Both the position numbers and the translations under genes were made by a program. From Streptomyces humi (lineage in GTDB: Bacteria; Actinomycetota; Actinomycetes; Streptomycetales; Streptomycetaceae), in NCBI RefSeq assembly GCF_001005085.2, contig NZ_LBMU02000086.1, positions 1 through 48,677 of the forward strand: DNA of 48,677 bases, read 5' to 3'. The notes beneath the pieces are model-generated. The model was not told the DNA's origin, searched no databases, and saw only the letters and a program-made list of their open reading frames with translations. Of the stretch, positions 39,384 through 48,677 are shown in pieces. How positions within the stretch are numbered: position 1 is the stretch's first letter; each line of letters opens with the position of its first letter.

Positions 39384-39905
39384 GGAGGGGCCGGGTTCCG
39401 TCTGGTCCTTGAGGAAGGTGCTGACCTGGTGGGCCAGGCTGCCGGGGCCGGCGGCCTGGCAGGGCGTGGCGGCGGTCGACTCCAGCACGCCGATGCCGCC
39501 CGCCCACAGCCGGCGTTCGGTCCACTCCTCGTCGACGCGCAGCTGGATCTGGATGTCCACCTGGGCCAGCGCGCTCTCGGGCGCGGCCGCGTAGAGGACG
39601 GCGGTGGCGCGGCGCAGCGGGTACACGTCGAAGCCCTCGATGAACTGGGAGTTGCGCCAGTCGATGAACGCGCCCTCCCCGTCGGACCCCACCCGGACAT
39701 CGATCTGACCGTCCTCCAGCTGGACGCTGAAGTGGCCGGAGCCGCGGTTCTCGATGGTGACGCGGGCACTGAAGTACGTCAGCCCGGCCGCGGCGTCGTC
39801 CCGGCCGCGCGGCGGCTCGGCCGCCTCCAGGCGGTGGACGCGGACCCGCAGACCGGCATGCTCGTCGTACTCGTGCCAGTCCCCGACCACGTTCGGCTCG
39901 TACAC
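39378..39905 (-). CDS. Hypothetical protein
   Basis: A 175-residue soluble protein that I do not recognise. It is rich in alternating beta-type segments (LTYFSARVTIENRGSGHFSVQLEDGQIDVRV, then VLYAAAPESALAQVDIQIQLRVDEEW), suggesting a beta-sandwich fold like those of DUF4352-type or C2-like domains. There is no signal peptide or membrane helix. The GTG start is preceded by GAGAGGGG. A promoter with a built-in palindrome lies just upstream, so expression may be switched. Confidence 0.7.
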   Translation of the reverse strand: MYEPNVVGDWHEYDEHAGLRVRVHRLEAAEPPRGRDDAAAGLTYFSARVTIENRGSGHFSVQLEDGQIDVRVGSDGEGAFIDWRNSQFIEGFDVYPLRRATAVLYAAAPESALAQVDIQIQLRVDEEWTERRLWAGGIGVLESTAATPCQAAGPGSLAHQVSTFLKDQTEPGPSA

Positions 39906-39926
39906 AGTGCCCCTCTCGACCCACGC

Positions 39927-39956
39927 TGTCTATCTGTGCGCTCAGCGCACTGTCAA
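39927..39956 (-). promoter_or_regulatory. Promoter with a palindrome filling the -35/-10 spacer
   Basis: On the minus strand TTGACA (39951-39956) is followed by the perfect palindrome GTGCGCT-G-AGCGCAC (39936-39950) and then a TAGACA -10-like hexamer (39927-39932), an 18-bp spacer. The palindrome occupies almost the whole spacer, ideal for repression or for MerR-type activation by DNA distortion. Confidence 0.55.
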
Positions 39957-40027
39957 ATGAGCAGAATGCGCTGTGGCCAGGGGGTTCGCCCGCTTTGATC
40001 GCTGATCAAGCGTTGCGCAGCGGATAT

Positions 40028-40050
40028 CCCGCCCCGGGTGTCCGGGCGGG
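40028..40050 (-). terminator. Hairpin terminator of the MarR-ABC operon
   Basis: CCCGCC-CCGG and CCGG-GCGGG pair with one bulged base around GTGT. It is located downstream of the ABC permease gene on its coding strand (minus), 49 bp past the stop. Confidence 0.55.
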
Positions 40051-40098
40051 AGCCGGGCGCGTGCCGCACATCACGTCGGCGTCCCGCCCGCCCCAAGA

Positions 40099-40953
40099 TC
40101 AGCGGGCCAGGCGGCCGAGCAGCGAGGAGGCCGCGGCGACACCGAGGGCGGCGGCCACCGCGAGCACCCCGAAGTCGAGGCCGAGATGCGCGGGTGTGCC
40201 GAGCAGCAGCCCCCGGAGGGCGTCGACCTGGTAGCTGAGCGGATTGATCTTGCTGACCACCTGGAGCCAGCCCGGCATGATCGCCACCGGGTAGAGGGCG
40301 TTGGACCCGAAGAACAGGGGCATGGTGATGGCCTGCCCGATGCCCATCAGACGGTCGCGGCTGAGGACGATGCCCGCGATGCTCATCGACAGGCAGGAGA
40401 AGAACGCGGAGGCGAGGACGACGGCCAGCCCGACCCCGAGCAGCTTCAGCGGGTTCCAGGTGAGCGAGACTCCGAGGATCGCGGCGATGACGATCACCAC
40501 GACGGCCTGGATCAGGGACTTCACCCCGGCCGCGAAGGCCTTGCCGGTGATCAGCGCCGAGCGTGGGGTCGGGGTGACGAGCAGCTTGTTGAGGATGCCC
40601 GCGTCGCGTTCCCAGATGATCTGGATGCCGTAGAAGATGGCGATGAACATCGCGGACTGGGCGATGATGCCGGGTGCCAGGTAGTCGATGTAGGGGATGC
40701 CGCCGGTGGGTATCGCCCGGATCCGGGTGAAGGTCTGGCCGAAGATCAGCAGCCAGAGGGCCGGCTGGATCGCCCGGGTGTAGAGCTCGGTGCGGTCGTG
40801 GCGCAGCTTCTGGAGTTCGACGGCGCACATGGCGACGATCCGGGCGGGCAGCAGCCGCCAGCCGGAGCGCGGCTGGGGCGGGGTGAGCAGCAGGGACGCC
40901 GCTGCCGTGCGCTCAGCCGACGCGCTTCGCGGTGCGGCGGGTGCTTCGGACAT
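40099..40953 (-). CDS. ABC-2 type transporter permease (DrrB-like)
   Basis: A 284-residue permease of the ABC-2 / daunorubicin-resistance DrrB family with six predicted helices and the family's cytoplasmic N-terminal segment (ELQKLRHDRTELYTRAIQPALWLLIFGQTF). The motif ERDAGILNKLLVTPTPRSALITGK is the conserved loop facing the ATPase. It probably exports a drug or lipid together with the ATPase gene, which overlaps it by 41 bp. Substrate unknown. Confidence 0.88.
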   Translation of the reverse strand: MSEAPAAPRSASAERTAAASLLLTPPQPRSGWRLLPARIVAMCAVELQKLRHDRTELYTRAIQPALWLLIFGQTFTRIRAIPTGGIPYIDYLAPGIIAQSAMFIAIFYGIQIIWERDAGILNKLLVTPTPRSALITGKAFAAGVKSLIQAVVVIVIAAILGVSLTWNPLKLLGVGLAVVLASAFFSCLSMSIAGIVLSRDRLMGIGQAITMPLFFGSNALYPVAIMPGWLQVVSKINPLSYQVDALRGLLLGTPAHLGLDFGVLAVAAALGVAAASSLLGRLAR

Positions 40954-41740
40954 CGCGGAAACCTCCTGACTGGTCGTCGAGGCCGCTGCCGGCCACGTCG
41001 CGGAAGACGTCTTCGAGCGTGGGCAGGGTGTCGGTGCCCCGGCGTTCGGCGAGGCCCTGCCGCAGTTCGGCGGGGGTGCCGAGGGCGCGGATCCGGCCGC
41101 GGTGCATCAGGCCGACGCGGCCGCAGTGCTGGTCGGCCTCGTCCATGTAGTGGGTGGTGACCAGGACGGTCATGCCGGTGGCGGCGCGTACGGCGTTGAT
41201 CTGGTCCCAGACGCCGGTGCGGGCGATCGGGTCGAGTCCGATGGTCGGCTCGTCGAGGATCAGCAGCCTCGGCGCGCTCACCAGGGCCTGGGCCAGTTCG
41301 AGGCGGCGGACCATACCGCCCGAGTAGGTGCCGGCGAGCCGGTCGGCGGCGTCGGCGAGGTCGACGGCGGCCAGCGCCTCGGCGACCCGTTCGGCCCGTT
41401 CGCGCCGGGGGACGTCGAAGACGCGGGCGAACAGGGCGACGTTCTCGCGTCCGGTGAGTCCGCTGTCGGCGGACAGCTGCTGCGGGACGTAGCCGAGCAG
41501 TCGGCGTACGGCCATCCGCTCCCGGCCGGTGTCGTGGCCGAAGACGCTGACCATCCCGGCGGGGACGGGGAGCAGAGTGGTGATGCAGCGGATGGCGGTG
41601 GTCTTGCCGGCGCCGTTGGGGCCCAGCAGTCCGAAGACCTCGCCCTCGCCGACGGTCAGGTCGAGCCCGTCCACGGCCCTGGTGTCCCCGAACGAGTAGG
41701 CCAGCCTGGTGCAGGCGACCGCGGGGGTGTCCGGCGTCAT
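40913..41740 (-). CDS. ABC transporter ATP-binding protein (DrrA-like)
   Basis: A 275-residue ATPase. Walker A is GPNGAGKTT (residues about 40-48), Q-loop YVPQQLS, signature YSGGMVRRLELAQ, Walker B LLILDEPTIGLD, switch His in VTTHYMDEADQ. The C-terminal TLEDVFRDVAG extension is characteristic of DrrA proteins. The start overlaps the MarR stop by ATGA and the end overlaps the permease by 41 bp, making a tightly coupled three-gene operon. Confidence 0.92.
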   Translation of the reverse strand: MTPDTPAVACTRLAYSFGDTRAVDGLDLTVGEGEVFGLLGPNGAGKTTAIRCITTLLPVPAGMVSVFGHDTGRERMAVRRLLGYVPQQLSADSGLTGRENVALFARVFDVPRRERAERVAEALAAVDLADAADRLAGTYSGGMVRRLELAQALVSAPRLLILDEPTIGLDPIARTGVWDQINAVRAATGMTVLVTTHYMDEADQHCGRVGLMHRGRIRALGTPAELRQGLAERRGTDTLPTLEDVFRDVAGSGLDDQSGGFRDVRSTRRTAKRVG

Positions 41741-42201
41741 GATTCCTCGGCCTCCTCGTGCAGGGTGACGGCGAGTCTGCGCAGTGCGGGAAGCGCGGCT
41801 TCCAGCAGGTGCTGGTCGGTCGTGTCGAGCCGGGAGACGTGACCGGCGACGAGTTCCGCCCGGCGCCGCCGCCAGTCCGTGAGGCGCTGCGCGGCGGCCT
41901 CGGTCAGCCGCAGCCGGGCGGCCCGCCGGTCGGCCGGGTCGGTCTCCCGTACCAGGTAGCCGTCCTTGACGAGCTGGTTGACCAGCGTCGACACCGAGTT
42001 GCTCGCCAGGTAGAGCTCCTTGGCCGCGTCCGAGATGCCGATGCCCGGCCGGGACTCGACGAGCCGCAGCAGTTCCACCTCGGCGCCGCGCAGCCGGGGC
42101 AGCGCGAGCCCGCGGCGCAGTCGGCGGCGGATCAGCCGCTGGATGCCGACGAGCGCGTCGGCCAGCTCTTCCGGAAGGGATTCGGATTCCAGGGATTCCA
42201 C
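41737..42201 (-). CDS. MarR-family regulator of the ABC exporter operon
   Basis: A 154-residue winged-helix regulator (ISDAAKELYLASNSVSTLVNQLVKDGYLVRETDPADRRAARLRLTEAAAQR). It is the first gene of the exporter operon, and a perfect palindrome overlaps its promoter, so it is very probably an autorepressor relieved by an exported compound. It uses a GTG start; the N-terminus has a short Glu-Ser repeat (ESLESES). Confidence 0.88.
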   Translation of the reverse strand: MESLESESLPEELADALVGIQRLIRRRLRRGLALPRLRGAEVELLRLVESRPGIGISDAAKELYLASNSVSTLVNQLVKDGYLVRETDPADRRAARLRLTEAAAQRLTDWRRRRAELVAGHVSRLDTTDQHLLEAALPALRRLAVTLHEEAEES

Positions 42202-42211
42202 GTTCGAAGAT

Positions 42212-42230
42212 TACCTCTGCTACAGAGGTA
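42212..42230. promoter_or_regulatory. MarR operator of the ABC exporter operon
   Basis: TACCTCTG-cta-CAGAGGTA is a perfect 8-bp-arm inverted repeat, 11-29 bp upstream of the MarR start codon. Its size is typical for a MarR dimer. Confidence 0.8.
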
Positions 42231-42291
42231 TCTCCTCCCAAGGAACGGTCAAGCCCGGCGCGCGACGCGGGTTGCGGCACGAACCTCTCCC

Positions 42292-42314
42292 GGTGAGACC
42301 AATCTCACCTTTTC
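42292..42314 (+). terminator. Terminator-like hairpin upstream of the sigma factor gene
   Basis: GGTGAGA-ccaa-TCTCACC followed directly by TTTT is a perfect intrinsic-terminator shape on the plus strand. No plus-strand gene precedes it, since the neighbour at 42201 is divergent. It may be an attenuator of a longer transcript or simply stop antisense read-through. Confidence 0.5.
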
Positions 42315-42323
42315 TGGGCATCT

Positions 42324-42349
42324 GTTTTGCTTTACCCCATTCGGGGCAT
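42324..42349 (+). promoter_or_regulatory. Candidate SigB-type promoter of the sigma factor gene
   Basis: GTTT (42324-42327) and GGGGCAT (42343-42349), 15 bp apart, resemble the GTTT-N14-16-GGGTA pattern recognised by SigB/SigF-class factors. The gene downstream encodes such a factor, suggesting autoregulation or a SigB-class cascade. Confidence 0.45.
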
Positions 42350-42382
42350 TCGCAGCTATGTGCTTCGGATCGGAGGCACGTG

Positions 42383-42447
42383 CGTGGGAGCCGGTGTTCC
42401 GCCGGCCGCCCCCTGGCCTCCCAGGGTCCGAGCGCGTTCCTCCCACG
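42383..42447 (+). promoter_or_regulatory. Nested hairpins in the sigma factor leader
   Basis: An outer stem CGTGGGAG/CTCCCACG (42383-42390 with 42440-42447) encloses an inner CCCTGG/CCAGGG hairpin (42411-42416 with 42421-42426). The structure ends about 20 bp before the GGGAGG ribosome site. Confidence 0.45.
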
Positions 42448-42483
42448 GTCCACATTGGCACCTCGCTGAGGGAGGTGCGCGCG

Positions 42484-43275
42484 ATGCGTACCACCAGCCT
42501 CGCCAAGCCTCATCCGCATGACGACTCACCCGACACCGCCGCCGACTTCGCGCGGCTCGCCGAACTGCCCGAGGGACCGCAGCGCCGGGTGCTGCGGGAC
42601 GAACTGGTCGAGCTCTGGCTGCCCATGGCCGAGCGGATCGCGGTGCGGTTCCGTGGCCGCGGGGAGGCCCTGGAGGACCTCTACCAGGTCGCCGCGCTGG
42701 GACTGGTGAAGGCCGTCGACCACTACGACCCGGAGCGCGGCCGGGCCTTCGAGGCGTACGCGGTGCCGACGATCACCGGGGAGATCAAGCGGCACTTCCG
42801 CGACCACATGTGGAGCCTGCACGTGCCCCGCCGGGTCCAGGAGCTGCGCAACCGGGTCCGGGTCGCCCTCAAGGAACTGGGGCAGACCACCGCGGGCCGC
42901 ACGCCCACCGTCGCCGAGATCGCCGAGCGGGCCCAGCTCACCGAGAGCGAGGTGCGGGCCGGCATGGAGGCGCTGGAGTGCTTCTCCGCGCTGTCGCTGG
43001 ACGCCGAGGTGCCCGGCGGCGACGGCTACGTCCTGGGCGACACCCTGGGCTGCCCGGATCCCGGCTACGACCTGGTCGACGAGCGCACCGCGGCGGAACC
43101 CTGCCTCCAGGGCCTGCCCGAGCGCGACCGGCTCATCCTCTACCTGCGGTACTTCCGCGGGATGACGCAGAGCAGGATCGCCGAGCAGCTGGGCATCTCG
43201 CAGATGCACGTCTCCCGCCTGCTCACGGCCTGCTTCGACCGGCTGCGCGAGGAACTGCTGGCCGAGGGCGCCTGA
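42484..43275 (+). CDS. RNA polymerase sigma factor, SigB/SigF/SigG family
   Basis: A 263-residue stress-type sigma factor lacking region 1. Region 2 carries ALEDLYQVAALGLVKAVDHYDPERGRAFEAYAVPTITGEIKRHFRD, region 3 follows (PRRVQELRNRVRVALKELGQTTAGRTPTVAEIAERAQL), and region 4 has the HTH YFRGMTQSRIAEQLGISQMHVSRLL. Streptomyces has several such factors controlling osmotic stress and spore maturation; which one this is cannot be decided here. No RsbW/RsbV pair is next to it. ATG 42484 has a GGGAGG upstream. Confidence 0.9.
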   Translation: MRTTSLAKPHPHDDSPDTAADFARLAELPEGPQRRVLRDELVELWLPMAERIAVRFRGRGEALEDLYQVAALGLVKAVDHYDPERGRAFEAYAVPTITGEIKRHFRDHMWSLHVPRRVQELRNRVRVALKELGQTTAGRTPTVAEIAERAQLTESEVRAGMEALECFSALSLDAEVPGGDGYVLGDTLGCPDPGYDLVDERTAAEPCLQGLPERDRLILYLRYFRGMTQSRIAEQLGISQMHVSRLLTACFDRLREELLAEGA

Positions 43276-43281
43276 GCCGGC

Positions 43282-43599
43282 TCACCCGGCGGGCGGTGCG
43301 CCGGGGATCTGGGTCGGGCCGTACCGTTCCAGGGCGTCGGCCAGCTCTGCGCGGATCTCGGGAGGCATGTCACCCGAGCGGCCCCAGACGAGGATCAGGT
43401 CCGCGACGTTGCGCAGCTTGATGTTGGTGTGCTGGGAGACCTCCTTGAGCACCGCCCAGCCCTCGTCGGGCGAGACCCGGCCGAGCGCGACCACCATCCC
43501 GATGGCCTGGTCCACCACGGCGTGGGAGGCGATCGCCTCCTTCAGCTGGTCGACCTCCTCCTGGAGGTGCAGGATCCGCTCCGGCTCGCTCTCGCTCAC
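43282..43599 (-). CDS. ANTAR-domain protein (stand-alone)
   Basis: A 105-residue protein consisting almost only of an ANTAR RNA-binding domain (LKEAIASHAVVDQAIGMVVALGRVSPDEGWAVLKEVSQHTNIKLRNVAD), preceded by a short coiled-coil-like segment with Glu/Leu heptads. Usual partners such as GAF or receiver domains are missing, so another protein must supply the signal. ANTAR proteins bind paired RNA hairpins and prevent transcription termination. It is convergent with the sigma factor gene, 6 bp away. GTG start. Confidence 0.87.
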   Translation of the reverse strand: MSESEPERILHLQEEVDQLKEAIASHAVVDQAIGMVVALGRVSPDEGWAVLKEVSQHTNIKLRNVADLILVWGRSGDMPPEIRAELADALERYGPTQIPGAPPAG

Positions 43600-43731
43600 C
43601 CACCCATCGTCGTCATCCGACTGGCCGAGCGCCAGTGGGGTACTCGGCAGGCGTTCCTCCCGCTTCCGGTTGGAGACTGGTGTTCAGACCGGTTTCCCCC
43701 GGCCGGTCCCGACCACCAGGACGCGAGTGCC

Positions 43732-44547
43732 ATGAACCACGACATGTCTGCCCCCGGCCCGGCGCACAGGAAGCGGGACGTCCTCTCCACGCACTCGGTG
43801 TTCGGCGCTCCCTGCTGGGTGAGCCTGACCAGCCGCGACCTCCAGACCACGGAGGACTTCTACGGCGCCGTGCTCGGCTGGCGATGGCGCAGCGTCCGGC
43901 TCGGCGACCACTTCCGGATCGCCCTGGCGGACGGGGTGCCGGTGGCGGGCATCGCCGCGGTCGCCGCGATGTGGCAGATGGCGGTGGCCTGGACGCCGTA
44001 CTTCGCCGTGCCCGACGCGGACGAGGCGGTGGCCCGGGCCCGGGAGCGCGGCGGCACGCCGGCGGTCGGTCCGCTGTCCTTCCCGCCGGGCCGGGCCGCG
44101 CTGATCGCCGACCGGGACGGCGCCGTCTTCGGCATCTGGGAGGGGGAGCTGGTCTCCAACTGGGAGACCTGGCGGCGGGCCGCCCCCACCTTCATCCGCC
44201 TGCACACCCGTAACGCGTTCGACTCGGCGATCTTCTACGGCGAGGTCCTCGGCTGGGCCTCCGACCGGCCGGGCTGCTGCGAGGTGGAGTACGAGGCCGG
44301 CGAGGTGGTGCTGCGCAGCCGGGGCGACGCGGTGGCCCGTATCGACTCGGGGGCGGTGGAGGCGGCGCCTGATCCGTCGGTGCGGCCGCACTGGCAGGTG
44401 CACTTCGCGGTCGCGGACGTCGGCGAGTGCGCGCGGGCGGCCGAGAAGCACGGCGGCAGCGTCCTGCGGGAGCTGGACACGGAGGCGGTCCTGCGTGACC
44501 CGGACGGGGCGCAGTTCACCGTGACGGTCCGCCCGCTGCTCCCCTGA
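43732..44547 (+). CDS. Two-domain VOC (glyoxalase-like) protein
   Basis: A 271-residue protein with two VOC modules (residues about 25-140 and 145-270). Related actinobacterial proteins are annotated as glyoxalase or hydroxylase-like, but the metal-ligand residues are incomplete, so catalysis is doubtful. It could bind a small molecule. ATG 43732 is used; ATG 43744 is equally possible. The TGA is 6 bp from the convergent GlgX stop. A GGGTAC at 43638-43643 upstream might be a SigB-type -10, without a convincing -35. Confidence 0.75.
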   Translation: MNHDMSAPGPAHRKRDVLSTHSVFGAPCWVSLTSRDLQTTEDFYGAVLGWRWRSVRLGDHFRIALADGVPVAGIAAVAAMWQMAVAWTPYFAVPDADEAVARARERGGTPAVGPLSFPPGRAALIADRDGAVFGIWEGELVSNWETWRRAAPTFIRLHTRNAFDSAIFYGEVLGWASDRPGCCEVEYEAGEVVLRSRGDAVARIDSGAVEAAPDPSVRPHWQVHFAVADVGECARAAEKHGGSVLRELDTEAVLRDPDGAQFTVTVRPLLP

Positions 44548-44553
44548 CGCCCC

Positions 44554-46838
<2,285 letters not shown>

Positions 46839-46842
<4 letters not shown>

Positions 46843-47342
46843 CGGGCGCCCTCCAGGACGCCGCCGGCGGGTTCGGCCAACTGGGCGACCGGCTGGCGGC
46901 GGGGGACATGGAGGGTCCGGCGCAGACTGGGCGCCGGCGCGGTCGGGACCAGCGGCACCCGCTCGCCGGACCGGGCGCGCTGCGAGAACCAGATGATCTT
47001 GCTGCCGGTCTCCGAGGCGCAGCAGCCCCAGCCGTCGCTGGTGGCGGCGATGTGCGCCAGACACGACCGCAGGTCCTGGTCGGGGCGCAGGTCACGGTCG
47101 TCGTCACCGATGGCGGTGATCAGGTGCTGCCCGTTCCACCACATCTCGATGGACGTGTGCTTGTCCGTCGCGTGCTGGTCGATGGCGGTCAGCAGCAGTT
47201 CGGCACCGCGGCGGACGGGCTCCACGAGGTTGTCGAGGTCCCAGTAGCGGAGATGGGCGGCCAGGATGCGGCCGACCTGTCCCACCCGTTCCTGGCTGAC
47301 CTCGACGTCGAGGTGGTAGTAGCAGGGCACTGCGGTCTTCAT
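46839..47342 (-). CDS. Pep-like regulatory protein (degenerate HATPase fold)
   Basis: A 167-residue protein. The central part (LDNLVEPVRRGAELLLTAIDQHATDKHTSIEMWWNGQHLITAIGDDDRDL) resembles the RsbW-type HATPase_c_2 fold of anti-sigma kinases, but the N-box Asn and G-box Gly residues are not evident, so ATP binding is doubtful. Streptomyces genes of this type next to glgX have been called pep regulatory proteins. The C-terminal ~45 residues are Pro/Arg-rich. It is translationally coupled to glgX. ATG 47342 has GAGGAG about ten bases upstream. Confidence 0.65.
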
Positions 47343-47659
47343 TGTCGCTTCGCTCCTCACCGGCGCGGCTCGCGTCCCCCTCACCGTCCGGAAATCCGTT
47401 CCGGACGCACAGCGTGAGCACTGATCGCTTCTGAGTCACCATCCACATTGCGGCCGCTACGCCATTCGTGCAACACGAGAAGCGCAGGGGACGGATGAGG
47501 AGTGGTTGAAGATCCAACAAGACGATGCGTCATCATGCGTGCACCATGAGTGAAAGCCTCGATTCGCCGTAACGGCTCCGTGCCTCTCCGTGCCCGGACG
47601 CTCCCCCGAACGTCGGGGACACGTGCCCACTCGAGAGCGTCGGAAGGAAAGACACGGCC
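47343..47659. other. 317-bp divergent intergenic region
   Basis: No gene is supported. It must contain the promoters for the pep-glgX operon and the DUF5133 gene. A short GTTG-aagatc-CAAC inverted repeat near 47504-47517 and a repeated ATGCGT around 47525-47540 are visible but weak. Confidence 0.5.
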
Positions 47660-47953
47660 ATGCTGCTACCCGCGAAGGCCGAGGTGGCCCGGCAGCTGCG
47701 ACGATACCGGGCGTGGGAGCGAGTGATGCTCGCCTCGCCGCAGGACCGCGAGGTGCGGTCCACCTTCGAGGACTCGGGCTACACGCTGTGCGTGCTGATG
47801 GGCAAGCGCTGCGCCCGGGAGGCGGTGGACGCGGCCGAGCGCTATCTGCGCACCAGCCTCGTCACCTATGTGCGGGAACAGGGCGGGCGGACCCAGCTGA
47901 CCGGGCGGGTCCGGCGCGGGCCGCCGTCGGACCGGCGTTCCGCGAGGCAGTGA
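47660..47953 (+). CDS. DUF5133-like small protein
   Basis: A 97-residue soluble protein, largely alpha-helical, with the pattern FEDSGYTLCVLMGKRCAREAVDAAERYL that I associate with DUF5133, a small family found in Streptomyces. Function unknown. A GGAAGGAAAG lies upstream of the ATG. It is 102 bp upstream of glgE on the same strand, separated by a large palindrome. Confidence 0.7.
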   Translation: MLLPAKAEVARQLRRYRAWERVMLASPQDREVRSTFEDSGYTLCVLMGKRCAREAVDAAERYLRTSLVTYVREQGGRTQLTGRVRRGPPSDRRSARQ

Positions 47954-48005
47954 CCGCACGGACGGACCCCGCGGGAGGACACCTGTCCTCCGGCGCACTA
48001 CGGAT

Positions 48006-48036
48006 CGCGGAGCCGGGCCCCGGGCCCGGCTCCGCG
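48006..48036 (+). terminator. 31-bp perfect palindrome between DUF5133 and glgE
   Basis: Two perfect 15-bp arms (first arm CGCGGAGCCGGGCCC) flank a single central C. The element ends 20 bp before the glgE ATG and 6-7 bp before its GGAGG. It may terminate DUF5133 transcripts or attenuate glgE; a one-base loop cannot form fully in RNA, so the top pairs would open. Confidence 0.6.
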
Positions 48037-48055
48037 CACGGCGGAGGTGAGACCC

Positions 48056-48677
48056 ATGAAGGCCAACGAGACCATCGGCCGTGTTCCGGTGCGTGACGTC
48101 CGGCCGGCCCTGGAGTGCGGCGGGCGTCCGGCGAAGGCGGTTCCCGGCGAGACCTTCCCGGTCACCGCCACGGTGTTCCGCGAGGGCCATGACGCGGTCG
48201 GCGCCAATGTGGTGCTGTGCGATCCCGAGGGCCGCCGCGGCCCCTGGACGCCGATGCGCGAACTGGTTCCCGGCACCGACCGCTGGGGCGCCGAGGTCAC
48301 CCCGGACGCGACGGGCCGCTGGACGTATCACGTGGAGGCCTGGAGCGCCCCGCTCGGCACCTGGCGGCAGCACGCCCGGGTGAAGATCCCGGCGGGCATC
48401 GACACCGGTCTGGTCCTGGAGGAGGGCGCGGAGCTCTACGAGCGCGCGGCCGCCCAGGTCCCCGAGGGGCCGGAGCGCGAGCGGGTCCTGGCGGCGGCCC
48501 GGGCCCTGGGCGACGACTCGCTCCCGCTGCACAACCGGCTGGCGAACGCGCTGGCGCCCGAGGTGGACGAGATCCTCGCGCGGTTCCCGCTGCGGGAGCT
48601 GGTGACGGCCTCGGAGCCGCTGCCGCTGCTGGTCGAGCGCGAACGCGCCCTGTTCGGCTCCTGGTACGAGTTCTTCC
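48056..48677 (+). CDS. glgE: Alpha-1,4-glucan:maltose-1-phosphate maltosyltransferase GlgE (5' part)
   Basis: The first 207 codons of a gene that runs off the window. It matches the N-terminal region of GlgE: a beta-sandwich domain (VRPALECGGRPAKAVPGETFPVTATVFREGHDAVGANVVL, then GRWTYHVEAWSAPLGTW) followed by the helical DUF3416-type segment with LYERAAAQVPEG and FPLRELVTASEPLPLLVERERALFGSWYEFF. GlgE extends glucans using maltose-1-phosphate. ATG 48056 follows GGAGG with 8-base spacing. Treatment with GlgX and the Pep-like gene suggests a glycogen/trehalose block; treS, pep2 and glgB would be expected downstream. Confidence 0.9.
   Translation, partial: MKANETIGRVPVRDVRPALECGGRPAKAVPGETFPVTATVFREGHDAVGANVVLCDPEGRRGPWTPMRELVPGTDRWGAEVTPDATGRWTYHVEAWSAPLGTWRQHARVKIPAGIDTGLVLEEGAELYERAAAQVPEGPERERVLAAARALGDDSLPLHNRLANALAPEVDEILARFPLRELVTASEPLPLLVERERALFGSWYEFF

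Noticed and set aside
38041..39924. 627-codon minus-strand frame spanning the ligase end, hemC and the hypothetical gene
   Set aside because: It runs antisense to well-supported hemC and through the tandem repeat; the composition is Arg/Gly/Ala-rich without motifs.
42202..42483. ANTAR-type dual hexaloop hairpins in the sigma leader
   Set aside because: The stems found have 4-nt loops; reading the first as a hexaloop gives ACCAAT, which lacks the expected G at loop position 4.

Overview
This is about 48.7 kb of very GC-rich, gene-dense DNA. It has the hallmarks of a Streptomyces chromosome: strong third-position GC bias, frequent GTG starts, ATGA/GTGA stop-start overlaps, a SigB/SigF-type sigma factor, an ANTAR protein, a DUF5133 protein, a CYP105-type P450 with its own 3Fe-4S ferredoxin, a DUF2690 HTH-membrane protein, and a GlgE start next to GlgX. 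No rRNA, tRNA, CRISPR array, insertion sequence or prophage was seen. The genus assignment is inference from gene content; no database was searched.

Layout. 1-6 kb: a 9-bp minisatellite, an MHYT membrane sensor, a metallophosphoesterase, a luciferase-like monooxygenase, and a divergent TauD-type dioxygenase / APH-type kinase pair. 6-13.4 kb: a fructan (probably levan) utilisation locus with a Tat-exported GH32 enzyme, a divergent ABC importer, an intracellular GH32 and a LacI regulator; paired operators lie between the two arms. 13.4-20.8 kb: two aldo/keto reductases around a MmyB-like regulator, a DoxX/peroxiredoxin pair, a secreted GH43-AbfB arabinan enzyme, a MarR regulator, a secreted SH3 protein and a DUF2690 protein. 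20.9-26.6 kb: an aromatic catabolic cluster (AAHS transporter, VOC extradiol dioxygenase, GalD-, GalC- and GalB-like enzymes, GntR regulator), read here as a gallate meta-cleavage pathway whose ring-opening enzyme is from a different superfamily than GalA. 26.7-35.1 kb: a LysR/EamA divergon, the P450-ferredoxin-reductase operon, a zinc alcohol dehydrogenase, and a TetR/DHA2 exporter divergon. 35.1-40 kb: a two-component system, an LigC-type ATP-dependent DNA ligase whose 3' end lies in a tandem repeat, a stand-alone hemC, and an unknown protein. 40-48.7 kb: a MarR-ABC (DrrAB-like) operon, a stress sigma factor, an ANTAR protein, a VOC protein, and a glycogen/GlgE-pathway block (GlgX with a Gly-X-Y-like tail, a Pep-like regulator, a DUF5133 protein, and the truncated GlgE start).

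How the parts work together. The fructan and gallate loci each carry substrate uptake, intracellular breakdown, a dedicated regulator and matching operators. The best cross-locus link is a 17-bp site in front of the MarR gene at 19.2 kb that recurs twice, at 16/17 and 15/17 identity, between the P450 and the alcohol dehydrogenase at 31.5 kb. This suggests that MarR protein controls the oxidative pair 12 kb away.
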